The translations under genes and the position numbers were made by a program. DNA of 64,000 bases, taken from NCBI RefSeq assembly GCF_000378985.1, contig NZ_KB905370.1:2921210-2985209 (forward strand), written 5' to 3'. The notes under the pieces are model-generated. The model did no database searches. It saw nothing but the letters and a program-made list of their open reading frames with translations, and had not been told where the DNA came from. How positions within the stretch are numbered: the stretch's first letter is position 1; every line of letters begins with the position of its first letter. This DNA comes from Ensifer sp. BR816. GTDB lineage: Bacteria > Pseudomonadota > Alphaproteobacteria > Rhizobiales > Rhizobiaceae. Shown here one piece after another: positions 26,573 to 37,024 of this stretch.

Positions 26573-28378
26573 TCCCGCCATTTCCAGCTCGGGCACGGCC
26601 GCGTCGAGGCGGACCGGTTTCAGGGCCGGGCCTTCGGCATCCTTGACGAGGTGGATCACGCGGGAAAACAGCGCGCCGTTGCGCGGAGTGCGGCCGATCT
26701 TGACGACCGCCGTTTCCCGGAGGTCGGTTTCGAAGATCGATAGCGCGCGCTTCAGCGCGTCGCTGTCCATCGACTCCAGTGCTTCATCGATGATCACCCA
26801 GCGCGGCCGTTGCAGGAGTATGCGGGCAAAAGCCAGGAGGCGCTGGTCGTCGTCGCTGAGCTCGCGCTCCCACCGGGCTTCCTGGTCGAGCGATGTCGCC
26901 AGGTGGTCGAGGCCAACTTTCGTCAGCGCGGCGACGATCTCCGAATCGGCAAAGCCGTCGGAGTGAGGATAGGCGAGGGCATTGCGCAGCCGACCCCGCG
27001 GGAAATAGGGCGCGCGTGGAATGAAGGCGACGGAATCGTCGGCGGGCAAACCGACACGCCCGCCGCCCCAGGGCCAAAGTCCGGCGAGGGCACGGAAGAG
27101 CAACGTCTTGCCGGCGCGCGGATCGCCGCTGATGATGACGCGCTGGCCGGCGCCGATCTCGATATGGGGCTCGGCGAGCCTCGTTCTCCCAGATGGGGAG
27201 ACCACTTCGAGATTGTCGAAGGTCAGGCTGGCTCTGTCGTTTTCGACGAATTCTATCCGCTTTTCCCGGTCGTGCAGCGTGTCCGCCACGATGAGAGCGC
27301 GTCGGAATGCGGCAACCCGCAGCAGCGTCGCGCGCCAGTCGGCGATCGCACCGATATTGGCCACGAACCATTTGAGCGAAGAGTGCACCTGGTTAAAGGC
27401 GCCGACGGCCATCATCAGGCCGCCGAAGCTGATGTTTCCCGCGAAATAGACGGGTGCGGCGATCAGGATTGGTGCGACGACCGTCACCCAGCCATAGCCG
27501 TCCTGCACCCAGGCAAGATTGATCTGGGCGCGATAAATGTTGCGCACGGACCCGAGCACGGAGGAAAGATCGAGTTCCAGGCGTCTGCGTTCTCCGTCTT
27601 CACCGCCCGCCAGCGATATGGCGTCGATATGCTCGTTGACATGCATCATCGAGAACCGCAGATCGGCCTCGCGCGCATAGCGCTCGCCGTTCAGGCCGAC
27701 GAGCGGCCGCGCGACCAGCCAGCTCACGCAGGAGGCGGAGCCGGCGTAGAGGATCGCCGCCCAAACCATATAGCCGGGGATCTCCAGCGATCTGCCGCCG
27801 ATCTGGAAGGCGAAGCCGGCCGAGAGCGACCAGAGTACGCCGACGAACGAGGCGAGCAGGATCGACGATTGCACGAGGCCGAAACCGAGATCGGTGGTCA
27901 GATCGGCGAGGTGGCCCGCATCCTCCTGCATCCTCTGGTCCGGATTGACGCCGATCGCGCCGCCATTCGCAAGCCGAAAGGCACGGCGCGGCCGCATCCA
28001 TTGACCGATCAGGTCCAATGTCAGTCCTTCACGCAGTTTCAGCCGCACCATCTGGTTGAGCCACTGTTGGGTGACATTGAATATCAAGAGAACGCCGGCG
28101 ATGACGACGAACAGCAGGAGCTGATAGAAAAAGGCGTTGAGATCGCGCCGCTCGATCGAATCGAAGAATGGTCGGTACCAGCGGTTGAGAATAATCTGCC
28201 CGATAGCGGTAACGATGATGACCGCCAGACTACCGGCGGTGAGCCACAGGATCGGCTTCAGAAGCGGCGAGGCGACGAAGGCACGTCGCATCATGTCGAA
28301 CTGCTGCCAGATGCTGCTGCCCTCGGGTGGTGCGGCCGGCGATCGGGGCGCGGTCTTCTTGCCGGTCGGTTTCCTCAT
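26561..28378 (-). CDS. exsE: ABC transporter ExsE (SbmA/YddA-like with fused ATPase)
   Basis: Inner-membrane transporter of 605 residues with an N-terminal SbmA/BacA-like membrane domain (about 6 helices, including ILNRWYRPFFDSIERRDLNAF) and a C-terminal ATPase. Walker A is GDPRAGKT, the signature is degenerate (LSDDDQRLLAFARILLQ), and Walker B is WVIIDEALESMD. Substrate unknown; relatives move peptides or very-long-chain acyl compounds. The start at 28378 has GGAGG eight bases upstream; other in-frame starts lie at 28384 and 28405. A homologue lies in the exs region of S. meliloti. Confidence 0.9.
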   Translation of the reverse strand: MRKPTGKKTAPRSPAAPPEGSSIWQQFDMMRRAFVASPLLKPILWLTAGSLAVIIVTAIGQIILNRWYRPFFDSIERRDLNAFFYQLLLFVVIAGVLLIFNVTQQWLNQMVRLKLREGLTLDLIGQWMRPRRAFRLANGGAIGVNPDQRMQEDAGHLADLTTDLGFGLVQSSILLASFVGVLWSLSAGFAFQIGGRSLEIPGYMVWAAILYAGSASCVSWLVARPLVGLNGERYAREADLRFSMMHVNEHIDAISLAGGEDGERRRLELDLSSVLGSVRNIYRAQINLAWVQDGYGWVTVVAPILIAAPVYFAGNISFGGLMMAVGAFNQVHSSLKWFVANIGAIADWRATLLRVAAFRRALIVADTLHDREKRIEFVENDRASLTFDNLEVVSPSGRTRLAEPHIEIGAGQRVIISGDPRAGKTLLFRALAGLWPWGGGRVGLPADDSVAFIPRAPYFPRGRLRNALAYPHSDGFADSEIVAALTKVGLDHLATSLDQEARWERELSDDDQRLLAFARILLQRPRWVIIDEALESMDSDALKRALSIFETDLRETAVVKIGRTPRNGALFSRVIHLVKDAEGPALKPVRLDAAVPELEMAGPTA

Positions 28379-28945
28379 CGTCATTTCCTCCCTTTCAAGG
28401 GGCACATCTTATCGGACCTAACCCGACGGTCGGTACACCGAGCTCATCGGCAAGCACGAGGCACCAACAGACGGTTCAGGGTCGTTGGGATCCCGGTCGG
28501 TCCTGAGATGGACGCAGGCTCGCGCCGATACCGGATCAACGAGGCCAGCGCCCAGTGCCAGGGTCGGCCGCAATCGTCCGTCCCAGGAAAGTCGGAAAAA
28601 TCCGGGGTTGCCGTTGAAATGCCCGCATTCGGGGGCGGGCTGGAGCCCGTTCATTGCAAATATACGACTGAATATCCGTAGATGCTGAAATACAGCGACT
28701 CTAAAAATAACCATGCAGCCAGTGTACGGGTAACCACGCTCCATGGAAACAGATTTTGATACCCGTCAGGGGTGTTCATCGCCCCTTATGTGATCGCCTT
28801 TAGAGCGCAATCGTAGCAGCACCATTCATTTCGGCTTGTTCATGTTACAACATTGACATAAAACGTTACCGCCGTCCCAAGGCGTGTGTCACCCGCACTC
28901 AACCGCGAATTCGCAAGAATTGCATGCCAAGAGAAGGAGACATTT
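28379..28945. other. Intergenic region between exsE and the XRE gene
   Basis: About 570 bases between divergent genes. A minus-strand open frame at 28418-28744 has no ribosome binding site or recognisable domain. A TTGACA block at 28853 has no good -10 at standard spacing. Nothing else recognised. Confidence 0.35.
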
Positions 28946-29197
28946 ATGTCCATTTCACCCTCCAACATTGGCCACAAGCATGCCTCGGCCATACTCGGCG
29001 GCGACATCGCCGCTCGCGTTCGGGCTGCTCGTGAAGCTGTTGGTTATAGTATCGAGGATCTCGCAGTCACCTGCGGCCTCGCCAATGTTGAAATAAGCGA
29101 AATTGAAAGCGGCATGGACAACAGTCCGGCAAAACTGAAGCGAATCGCGATTGCCCTTCAGGTGCCGATTTCGGACTTCCTGCCCGCCGAAATCTAG
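28946..29197 (+). CDS. Small XRE-family regulator
   Basis: An 83-residue helix-turn-helix protein: ARVRAAREAVGYSIEDLAVTCGLANVEISEIESG (about residues 23-56) is the Cro/CI-type fold, followed by AKLKRIAIALQVPISDFL. Start MSISPSN has AAGGAG six bases upstream. It stands alone between exsE and exsF and converges on exsF. Target unknown; nearby two-component and exopolysaccharide genes are candidates. Confidence 0.85.
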   Translation: MSISPSNIGHKHASAILGGDIAARVRAAREAVGYSIEDLAVTCGLANVEISEIESGMDNSPAKLKRIAIALQVPISDFLPAEI

Positions 29198-29206
29198 TTC
29201 AGTGGA

Positions 29207-29231
29207 CCGGCCGACGAGACGCGTCGGCCGG
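29207..29231. terminator. Convergent terminator between XRE gene and exsF
   Basis: CCGGCCGACG (29207-29216) and CGTCGGCCGG (29222-29231) form a perfect 10-bp stem with a five-base loop, 10 bases after the XRE stop and before the exsF stop on the other strand. Confidence 0.65.
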
Positions 29232-29298
29232 GTCGCCACCACTTCCACCCTTCTTGCGATTTTTCCTCAAAACCGGCCCGCAGCGCTCGATCGGGGAC

Positions 29299-29664
29299 TC
29301 ACGCGGCAGCGGCAAGACTCTTGATCTTGCTGACGAGCTCGGGGCCGTCGAACGGCTTGGCGAGGCGTGGCAGGGAACGGAAACGTTCCGGCAGGTCCGA
29401 TGCCGCGTAGCCGGTGAGCAACAGGACAGGCACCCGTCGTTCGAGCAGTTCGTCGACAAGCGGATAGACGAACTCGCCGCGCAGATTGAGATCCAATGTC
29501 GCAATGTCAAATCTTTCCGCGCGCGAGGCCGCAATCGACGTGCTGAGACTAGTGAACGGTCCGACCACCAAATAGCCGGCCGCGATGAGATCGTCCTCGA
29601 TTTGCAGCGCCACCAGAAATTCGTCCTCGACAACGAAGACCCGACATGGCTCCACGGCTGTCAT
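29299..29664 (-). CDS. exsF: Single-domain response regulator ExsF
   Basis: A 121-residue receiver domain with no output domain. The acidic pair is in VVEDEFLVAL (residues 11-20), the phospho-accepting Asp in IATLDLNLRGE (about residue 56), the Thr in LLLTGYA (about 85) and the Lys in RLAKPFDG (about 105). The ATG overlaps the exsG stop, so the kinase and regulator are made together. It is likely phosphorylated by ExsG and acts by protein contact. Confidence 0.9.
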   Translation of the reverse strand: MTAVEPCRVFVVEDEFLVALQIEDDLIAAGYLVVGPFTSLSTSIAASRAERFDIATLDLNLRGEFVYPLVDELLERRVPVLLLTGYAASDLPERFRSLPRLAKPFDGPELVSKIKSLAAAA

Positions 29665-32387
29665 GGCGAGGCTTCGCAGGGGCAGGGGATGTCGATCGTG
29701 CACACCAGGCCTTGCGGTGCGAAGTCCAGTTGGACATTGCCGCCGAGGTCGGAGGCGAGCACGCGTTCCAGCAGCAAGCGCCCGAAGCCGTTGCGTTTTG
29801 GGGCGAGAACCGGCGGGCCGCCCGATTCGCTCCAGCGGATTCGCAGCCGATCGGTTTCCCGGTCCGCCCACCATTCGATGCCAACGCTGCCGGTTTTCAC
29901 CGAAAGCGCCCCATGTTTGGCGGCGTTGGTGGCGAGCTCGTGGGCCGCCATGCCCAGCGTCAAGGCGTATTTCGGCGGCAGCATTGTCCGCGGGCCCGAG
30001 AGCGAGACGTTGTTCTTGCCGTCGTCATGGTAGGGGGCCAATTCGTCAAACAGCACGGTTTCCAACGAGACGCCGGACCAGCTTGCTTCGGCAAGGCGCG
30101 TATGGGTTTGCGCGAGCGCCCGGATGCGGGCATCGAACGAGCGGTGCGCATCGTGCATATCCGGATTCGTCGAAAAGGACTGGCGCGCGATGGAGCTCAC
30201 GATTGCAAGCGTATTCTTGACGCGGTGGCTGAGCTCGGCAACGAGAAGATTGCGCTGGGATTCGGCTTCCTTGCGCTCGGTGATGTCCATGCAAACGCCG
30301 GCCAGTTTGCTTGGCTTTGCAGGACCTTGAGGCGAAAACTGCCCGAATGCCTCCATCCAGCGAATCCCCCCGTCGGGAAGCCTGATCCGGTAAACGACGT
30401 GATAATCCTCGCCGGTCTCCATAACCCGGGCGATTTCCAGTTCGACAAGCAGAAGGTCGTCCGGATGAATGTCGCGCTTGAAATCGGCAAATGTGCCTCC
30501 GAATGTTCCCGGTTCAAGATGGTGCAGCGCCTCGAGCCCCTGCGACCAGATCACTTGGCCGGTGCCGATGTTCCATTCCCAGGCGCCCATCCGTCCGGCA
30601 CCCAGCGCGATTTGCAGCCGGCGTTCGCTCTCCTGCAGCGCTTCCTCGGCCTGCTTGCGTTCCGTTATGTCCACCGATGCCGCCACGGCGCCCACCACCG
30701 CGCCCGAGGCGTCCCGCAGCGGCGTCGCATTGCCGAAGACGTGGCGCGACGTCCCATCGGAAAATCGGATTTCCTCCTCGAAGTTCGGCACGTCCTCGCC
30801 CCGCGCTGCGCGCTGCACCGGCAGATCCTCAGGCGCCAGCAGGTTTCCCCTGGCGAAGACCTGGAAGTTGTCGGGGCGCAAGCCAGCGGTCGCCGACAGC
30901 GACAGGTTGGACTCCGGCGGCCGCCGGAGAAGCTCATAGGCGGCCCGGTTGCCGCTGATGACTTGGCAATCGGGCGTGCGCGAGATCCAGATCGAGGCCG
31001 GTACGGCCTCCATGATCGCCATCAACTCGGCGGCGCGCGCCCTCTCGCTCGCCTCGTTGCGCCGCAACTGCTCTTCCGCGAGGCGCCGCGCTTCGTCGGC
31101 ACGCATTCGCTGGATGCTGAAGCCCAGTTGCCGGGCGATCGTCAACGCCACGCCGATCTCGTTTTCGGTGAAAGCATGCGGCATGTCATAATAGGTCATG
31201 AACTTGCCGATGAGCCTGCCTTCGGCGACGAGCGGGATGAAGCCGAGCGCGGCGATGCCTTCCGCCTCGATTGTCGACCTGAGGGCGCCCAGCGCTTCGG
31301 CCTGAGCAACGTCTTCGAGGAAGATGGGCTGCGGATCCCGTTGCTCGCGGGTCCAAGGGGAGTGCCCGTCAACTGCGTCCCGGTAGAGCGATGAAAGACC
31401 GCGCCACGCAACGAAATGCATGGTTGCGGTGTTGTCGAAGAGCAGAATGGAGGCCCGTTGGCATCCGAGCGCGCCCTGGATGGCATCCAACGCTGCCTCG
31501 TAGACCTCAGAAATCTCCTGAGCGCGGTGAAGCCTCTCGGTCAGGCGATGGAGCGCGGCCTGTTCGCGCAAGCGACTTGCCAGAGCTTCACTGGCCCGTC
31601 TCTGCTCGGTGATGTCGCGGGCGATCTTGGACGCGCCGACAATATGCCCGGAAGCGTCTCGAACCGGCGAAACCGTGAGCGAAATATCGACGAGACGGCC
31701 GTCCTTGCGACGGCGGGTCGTCTGATAGTGATCGATGCGCTCGCCGCTGCGGATGCGCCTGAGGATATTAGGCTCCTCGTTCTCATAGCCGGGCGGCATG
31801 AGAATGGTGATCGACTTTCCCACGACCTCTTCCGCCGCATATCCGAAGAGCCGCTCGGCACCCTTGTTCCAACTCGTTATGATGCCGTTCAAATTCTTGG
31901 TAACGATGGCGTCGTCCGAGGATTCGACAACTGCCGCGAGATAGCGGGAATCCTGTTCCGCGCTCTTGCGGTCGGTGATGTCGACGAGGAGATTGACGGC
32001 CCCGGTAAGCGCACCGGACTCGTCGAAAATCGGCGTTGGATGGGGGAGAAGCAATGCGGTCGAGCCATCCGGCCGAACCACCACCAATTCCTGCCCGCGG
32101 ATCGGCTGGCGCCCCTTCAGCGCCATGGCCATCGGGCATTCGTCGTGCGGCAACGATGAGCCATCGGGCCGGCGAAGCTTCCAGCTGACGCACCAGCGAT
32201 CCTCGCCGACTTTCGGCTGGCGTCCCGCCAGATCGGCTGCGGCAGAGTTGAAATAGGTGACGAAGCCGTCCGCATCCGTGGTGTAGACTGCAACGCTCAG
32301 TGCATCGAGTGCGGATCGAAAATCCGGTGAGCCCACGGCACCAAGATCGCCCACGACGTATTTGGGCAGAGTCTCCGCACTGCACAT
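29661..32387 (-). CDS. exsG: HWE-type sensor histidine kinase ExsG with PAS and GAF domains
   Basis: A cytoplasmic-looking kinase of 908 residues; no membrane segment is seen. Domain order: PAS (about 25-140), PAS with PAC (about 150-265), GAF (about 280-430), PAS (about 450-590), PAS (about 600-720), and an HWE kinase domain. The phospho-accepting histidine is in ELSHRVKNTLAIVSS, and the ATPase has HELATNAAKHGALS and IRWSESGGPPV, with the family W-x-E. The start at 32387 (MCSAETL) has GGAGGG five bases upstream. It forms an operon with exsF and is divergent from exsH. Confidence 0.92.
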   Translation of the reverse strand: MCSAETLPKYVVGDLGAVGSPDFRSALDALSVAVYTTDADGFVTYFNSAAADLAGRQPKVGEDRWCVSWKLRRPDGSSLPHDECPMAMALKGRQPIRGQELVVVRPDGSTALLLPHPTPIFDESGALTGAVNLLVDITDRKSAEQDSRYLAAVVESSDDAIVTKNLNGIITSWNKGAERLFGYAAEEVVGKSITILMPPGYENEEPNILRRIRSGERIDHYQTTRRRKDGRLVDISLTVSPVRDASGHIVGASKIARDITEQRRASEALASRLREQAALHRLTERLHRAQEISEVYEAALDAIQGALGCQRASILLFDNTATMHFVAWRGLSSLYRDAVDGHSPWTREQRDPQPIFLEDVAQAEALGALRSTIEAEGIAALGFIPLVAEGRLIGKFMTYYDMPHAFTENEIGVALTIARQLGFSIQRMRADEARRLAEEQLRRNEASERARAAELMAIMEAVPASIWISRTPDCQVISGNRAAYELLRRPPESNLSLSATAGLRPDNFQVFARGNLLAPEDLPVQRAARGEDVPNFEEEIRFSDGTSRHVFGNATPLRDASGAVVGAVAASVDITERKQAEEALQESERRLQIALGAGRMGAWEWNIGTGQVIWSQGLEALHHLEPGTFGGTFADFKRDIHPDDLLLVELEIARVMETGEDYHVVYRIRLPDGGIRWMEAFGQFSPQGPAKPSKLAGVCMDITERKEAESQRNLLVAELSHRVKNTLAIVSSIARQSFSTNPDMHDAHRSFDARIRALAQTHTRLAEASWSGVSLETVLFDELAPYHDDGKNNVSLSGPRTMLPPKYALTLGMAAHELATNAAKHGALSVKTGSVGIEWWADRETDRLRIRWSESGGPPVLAPKRNGFGRLLLERVLASDLGGNVQLDFAPQGLVCTIDIPCPCEASP

Positions 32388-32562
32388 AGTTCCCTCCGCA
32401 CGCCGCATAACGCCAAACAACGCTGCTCATGAGAACTTTGTTCCAGAAGTCCCCAAAAGACGTAGGGGTGTGGAACTCCGCCTGGGGTGTTAGGTTCGCC
32501 GGCGGAGGAGCGTGGCCCTTGGGCTTTGCGGAGGAGGAGGTCAATCAAACTGGAGATATTCG

Positions 32563-33960
32563 ATGAGCAGAACTGTGCTGAATGCCGTGGGCAAGCCGCT
32601 TTACTACAGCGGAAGTTCGACGGCCTGGTTTTCCGCCACCGGATCGGGACCCACGCTCTATGGGACGGCCGGCAATGATTCCATGTGGGGCGACAGTTCC
32701 GTAAACGTCACCATGATCGGCGGCAAGGGAGATGACATCTATTATCTCTATTCGGGGATCAACCGGGCCTATGAGGCAGCGGGCGAGGGCGTCGATACGA
32801 TCAATACATGGATGAGCTACACGCTCCCGCAGAATTTCGAGAATCTGACCGTCACCGGCAATGGCCGGTTTGCCTTCGGCAATGATATCGACAACATCAT
32901 CAAGGGCGGCTCCGGCAGCCAGACGCTCGACGGTGACGGCGGCAACGACGTCCTGATCGGCGCGGGTGGTGCCGATACCTTTGTCTTCGCGCGCGGCAAC
33001 GGCAGCGACCTCATCACCGATTTCAACTTCGACGACACCGTTCGCCTGGATGGTTATGGGTTTACCTCCTTCGATCAGGTTCTGGCCAATGTGAGCCAGG
33101 AGGGTTCCAACCTGCGGCTCGCTTTGGCGGACGGCGAGAGCCTGGTGTTCGCAAATACCACTGCCGACCAATTGCAGGCGCACCAGTTCAGGCTCAGCCT
33201 CGACCGCTCCGCGCTGACCCAGACTTTTTCGGACGAGTTCAATACGCTTCAGCTCCGAAGCGGCACGAGCGGCGTCTGGGACGCTAAATTCTGGTGGGCG
33301 CCGGAGAAGGGAAGCTCGCTTTCCGGAAACGGCGAGCTGCAATGGTATATCAATCCGACCTACGGGCCGACTGCATCGGCCAATCCGTTTTCCATCAACA
33401 ACGGCGTTCTGACGATCAAGGCCGAGGCGGCATCGGAAGCCATTCAGGCGGAAATCAACGGTTACGATTACACGTCCGGAATCCTGACGACACACTCGTC
33501 CTTCGCCCAGACCTACGGCTATTTCGAAATCCGCGCCGACATGCCGGACGACCAGGGCGTATGGCCGGCCTTCTGGCTACTGCCCGCCGATGGCTCCTGG
33601 CCACCGGAACTCGACGTGGTGGAAATGCGCGGGCAGGATCCGAACACGATCATCGCGACCGTGCATTCGAACGAAACCGGGTCGCAGACCAGCATCGCCA
33701 GCGCGGTGAAGGTTTCTGACACAAGCGGCTTTCACAAATACGGGGTGCTTTGGACGGAAGAGGAGATCGTCTGGTACTTCGACGATGCGGCGATCGCGCG
33801 TGCCGACACACCCTCGGACATGCACGACCCGATGTACATGCTCGTCAACCTGGCTGTGGGCGGCATCGCCGGCGCGCCGAGCGACGGGCTCGTCGACGGA
33901 TCCGAGATGAAGATCGACTATATCAAGGCCTATTCGCTGGACGCCGACTGGCAGATCTAA
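32563..33960 (+). CDS. exsH: Secreted endo-glycanase ExsH (RTX repeats plus GH16)
   Basis: Extracellular glycanase that shortens exopolysaccharide. The 465 residues have an N-terminal half with RTX-type calcium-binding repeats (GGKGDDIYYL, GGSGSQTLDGDGGNDVLIGA) and a C-terminal GH16 domain with catalytic ELDVVEMRG near residue 350. It has no signal peptide; export by a type I system such as PrsDE is the S. meliloti precedent. The start at 32563 (MSRTVLNAVG) has TGGAG at good spacing. Unusually, the RTX region is at the N-terminus rather than the C-terminus, as in known ExsH. Confidence 0.95.
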   Translation: MSRTVLNAVGKPLYYSGSSTAWFSATGSGPTLYGTAGNDSMWGDSSVNVTMIGGKGDDIYYLYSGINRAYEAAGEGVDTINTWMSYTLPQNFENLTVTGNGRFAFGNDIDNIIKGGSGSQTLDGDGGNDVLIGAGGADTFVFARGNGSDLITDFNFDDTVRLDGYGFTSFDQVLANVSQEGSNLRLALADGESLVFANTTADQLQAHQFRLSLDRSALTQTFSDEFNTLQLRSGTSGVWDAKFWWAPEKGSSLSGNGELQWYINPTYGPTASANPFSINNGVLTIKAEAASEAIQAEINGYDYTSGILTTHSSFAQTYGYFEIRADMPDDQGVWPAFWLLPADGSWPPELDVVEMRGQDPNTIIATVHSNETGSQTSIASAVKVSDTSGFHKYGVLWTEEEIVWYFDDAAIARADTPSDMHDPMYMLVNLAVGGIAGAPSDGLVDGSEMKIDYIKAYSLDADWQI

Positions 33961-33961
33961 C

Positions 33962-33997
33962 GACGGAGGCTTGGGAGGCCGACAGCAAGCCGCCGTC
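33962..33997. terminator. Convergent terminator between exsH and sugar-binding gene
   Basis: GACGGAGGCTTG (33962-33973) and CAAGCCGCCGTC (33986-33997) form a 12-bp stem with one mismatch, directly after the exsH stop and before the stop of the opposite gene. Confidence 0.7.
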
Positions 33998-34011
33998 CTC
34001 CCTTGCAGATG

Positions 34012-35001
34012 CTATTTCTGGATGCAGGTATCCGCCGTGTCCTTGGTGCATTCATCGAGACCGGTGAAGACCGGATCCTCGACCGGCTTGCCGGCGATCA
34101 GGTCCATCATCACCGAGGGCGCCTTGTAGCCCATCTCGAACGGCCGCTGGCCGACGAGGGCGGTGACCAGCCCCTCCTTGGCGATGGCCACTTCTTCGCC
34201 GATCGTATCGGCAGCGCCGATCACGAATTCGTTCTTGGCGATCTTTTCGGCCATCGGCTTGAACAGGTCGCGGTAAGGCTGTGGCGCACCGAACAGCGGC
34301 CAGCCGCCCATGATGCCGAAGGCATCGAGGTCGGGATTGGCGGCCAGGATGTCGGTCATCGCCTGCACGCCCTTGGCACCGTCGTCATTGGTGAACACCG
34401 GGCAACCGGCTACTTCCGTCCAGCCGCCTTCGCCCTTGAGCTCCGCCAGGTCTTTTTGCCCCGTCAGCGCATCGCGCATGCCCTGGGCACGGCGCAGGAT
34501 GTTGTCGGCGCCGGGGTTGCCTTCAATGGTGCAGATCTTGCCGCCATTCGGCTTGCCCTTCTTGATGTACTCGCCGATACGGTAGCCCATCAGGTAATTG
34601 TCCGTGCCGAGATAGGTCTTGCGCAGCGCCGAATCTTCGGCCGCAAGGTCCGCATCCAGCGTCATCACCGGAACCGTCGGATTGGCGGTCTTGAGCGTCT
34701 GGGCGATGAGCTTGGCGTTCGACGGCGAGATGGCGATGGCCGCCGTATCCGCCTTGCCCAGCATGTCCTGGACGATCTGCGCCTCACCGGCCTCGTCGGA
34801 TGTCGAGGCGGGCCCGGTGTAGAAGCATTCATACTCCGAATCCGGATTTTCCTTGTTCCACTTCTGGCAGCCCTGGTTGATCGCCTCGAAGAACGGGTTG
34901 TCGAGGCCCTTCACGACAATGACAAGCTGCTTCTTCTGGGCCAGAGCGGTTCCGGCGCCGAGCGCCAGTACGGCTGCTGCAAGCAATAATGCCTTCCTCA
35001 T
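34012..35001 (-). CDS. Periplasmic sugar-binding protein of a CUT2 ABC importer
   Basis: The 329 residues have a signal peptide (MRKALLLAAAVLALGAGTAL, cleaved after AQ) and a periplasmic-binding-protein type I fold like FrcB/RbsB: KQLVIVVKGLDNPFF at the start of the mature protein and DMLGKADTAAIAISPSNAK near residue 95. Start with GGAGG five bases upstream. The ATPase and permease of the same system lie divergently at 36256-38023. The exact sugar is not evident; fructose-type systems are closest by eye. Confidence 0.88.
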   Translation of the reverse strand: MRKALLLAAAVLALGAGTALAQKKQLVIVVKGLDNPFFEAINQGCQKWNKENPDSEYECFYTGPASTSDEAGEAQIVQDMLGKADTAAIAISPSNAKLIAQTLKTANPTVPVMTLDADLAAEDSALRKTYLGTDNYLMGYRIGEYIKKGKPNGGKICTIEGNPGADNILRRAQGMRDALTGQKDLAELKGEGGWTEVAGCPVFTNDDGAKGVQAMTDILAANPDLDAFGIMGGWPLFGAPQPYRDLFKPMAEKIAKNEFVIGAADTIGEEVAIAKEGLVTALVGQRPFEMGYKAPSVMMDLIAGKPVEDPVFTGLDECTKDTADTCIQK

Positions 35002-35049
35002 GCTTTCCTCCCTTGAAACGCACGGACACCCGCGTGTCCGCGACACCAG

Positions 35050-36030
35050 TCAGCCGGGATACCAGACGATGCGCGGATTTCCCTCCGGGCGCTCGTACTG
35101 CCAGGCCGAGTCTATAAGCTTCTCGAGATCGTAGCCGGGTCGCCAGCCCAGCAGCTATTTGGCCTTGCTGTTGTCCATCCAGTTGGAATGAAAGCGGCTC
35201 GGGATTTCGACGCTGCCAAGACCGCGCGTACGAGCGAGATAGGCAGCGACTTCGCCGTAGTCCACCGGTCGATCCATCGCGATGTTGAAGAGTTGGCGGA
35301 CCGCGCGGGGGTGGTCGATGGCGGCCAGGATCGCCGCGACAAGATCGTCGACATGGACGAAGTTGCGCTTCAGCGGCTGGCCGTCTGCGTCCAGCAGCAA
35401 CGGCACCGTGCCGTCTTTCGCATAGCGTTCCGCGTCGGCTTCAGGGACGAGATCCTTCCACACCGGTCCGCCGAAGACATCGTCGCCGAAGGAGAGAGAA
35501 TATTTGAAGTCATCCTTCTCCATGATCCAGGGCGCGCGCAGGCAGCAGCCGTTCAAGCCATACTGGATGCCGTATTGCTCCAGCATCACCTCTTCCAGCA
35601 CCTTCGACAGGGCGTAGCAGCCTGGATAGGCACGATGCGGCGTTGCCTCGGTGATCGGGGCGTCGTGACGATGGTAGAAATGGCCGATGCCGGCGTCGCC
35701 GCCGATGAGGATGAACTGCCGGGCGGTCTCACTCGCCCGGAATTCCTCGAGCAGCCAGAACAACCCCTTGACGGTCACGTCCATGACGCTGTCCGGGGTT
35801 TCCTTGCAGGTGGCGAGATGGATGACGTGCGTTACGCCGACGAGCGCCCTGGCGGCCACGTCGCGCTCGGCGATGGTTCCGCGGACCACTTCGACACGGT
35901 CTGTCTCGGCATGCAGGCGGTTGTGGCAAAGCGCACGGATGCGCGCCTTGGAAAAACGCGGATCGTCAAGCAGCCCAGCGATGAGATGCTGTCCGACCTT
36001 GCCCGTTGCCCCGGTGACAAGGATCAGCAT
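35050..36030 (-). pseudogene. NAD-dependent epimerase with in-frame amber near the 3' end
   Basis: Sugar nucleotide-type epimerase/dehydratase: GATGKVGQHLIAGLL (NAD-binding, residues 6-20) and Y-ALSKV-L-E (catalytic YxxxK, about residue 130). The open frame stops at TAG (35155-35157) after residue 291 (DNSKAK). The same frame then continues without interruption for 34 codons to TGA at 35050-35052, reading LLGWRPGYDLEKLIDSAW..., the typical C-terminal tail of this family. A GAG-to-TAG change is the simplest explanation. The truncated protein lacks only the last 35 residues and may or may not function. Read-through or a sequencing error cannot be excluded. Located between the sugar-binding gene and the divergent ATPase. 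Confidence 0.85.
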
Positions 36031-36255
36031 GCTCTCCTCCTGCTGATAGCTAATATCCGCGCGCTTCGCGCGTCAACGAATATTTGTAATACAATATGCG
36101 TTTGCGCGCATGTACCTCTTTATTTGTAGGACGATTGACGCTGTTCGATGCATTTGCGTAAATGGATGTCACCGGGGGAGGAGACCCGGCCAGCGACGGC
36201 GTATGGGCTCTTTTCCGAGCCAGCGCCGCTTGGCTGCAGGTATTGGGAGGCTATC

Positions 36256-36996
<741 letters not shown>

Positions 36997-37024
36997 CGAG
37001 TCTCAGGAAAAGCGAAGGTCGGTC

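Noticed and set aside
26810..28681. 623-residue plus-strand frame opposite exsE
   Set aside because: Shadow of exsE with histidine- and arginine-rich translation; extends into intergenic DNA without a recognisable fold.
28418..28744. Minus-strand 108-residue frame upstream of exsE
   Set aside because: No ribosome binding site, no domain, unusual cysteine- and proline-rich composition.
29646..31394. 582-residue plus-strand frame opposite exsG
   Set aside because: Mirror of the kinase gene; exsG has clear PAS, GAF and HWE motifs.
35155..35157. Amber codon as a coded pyrrolysine or programmed read-through site
   Set aside because: No pyrrolysine genes are visible, the codon is near the C-terminus, and a simple GAG-to-TAG change explains it better.
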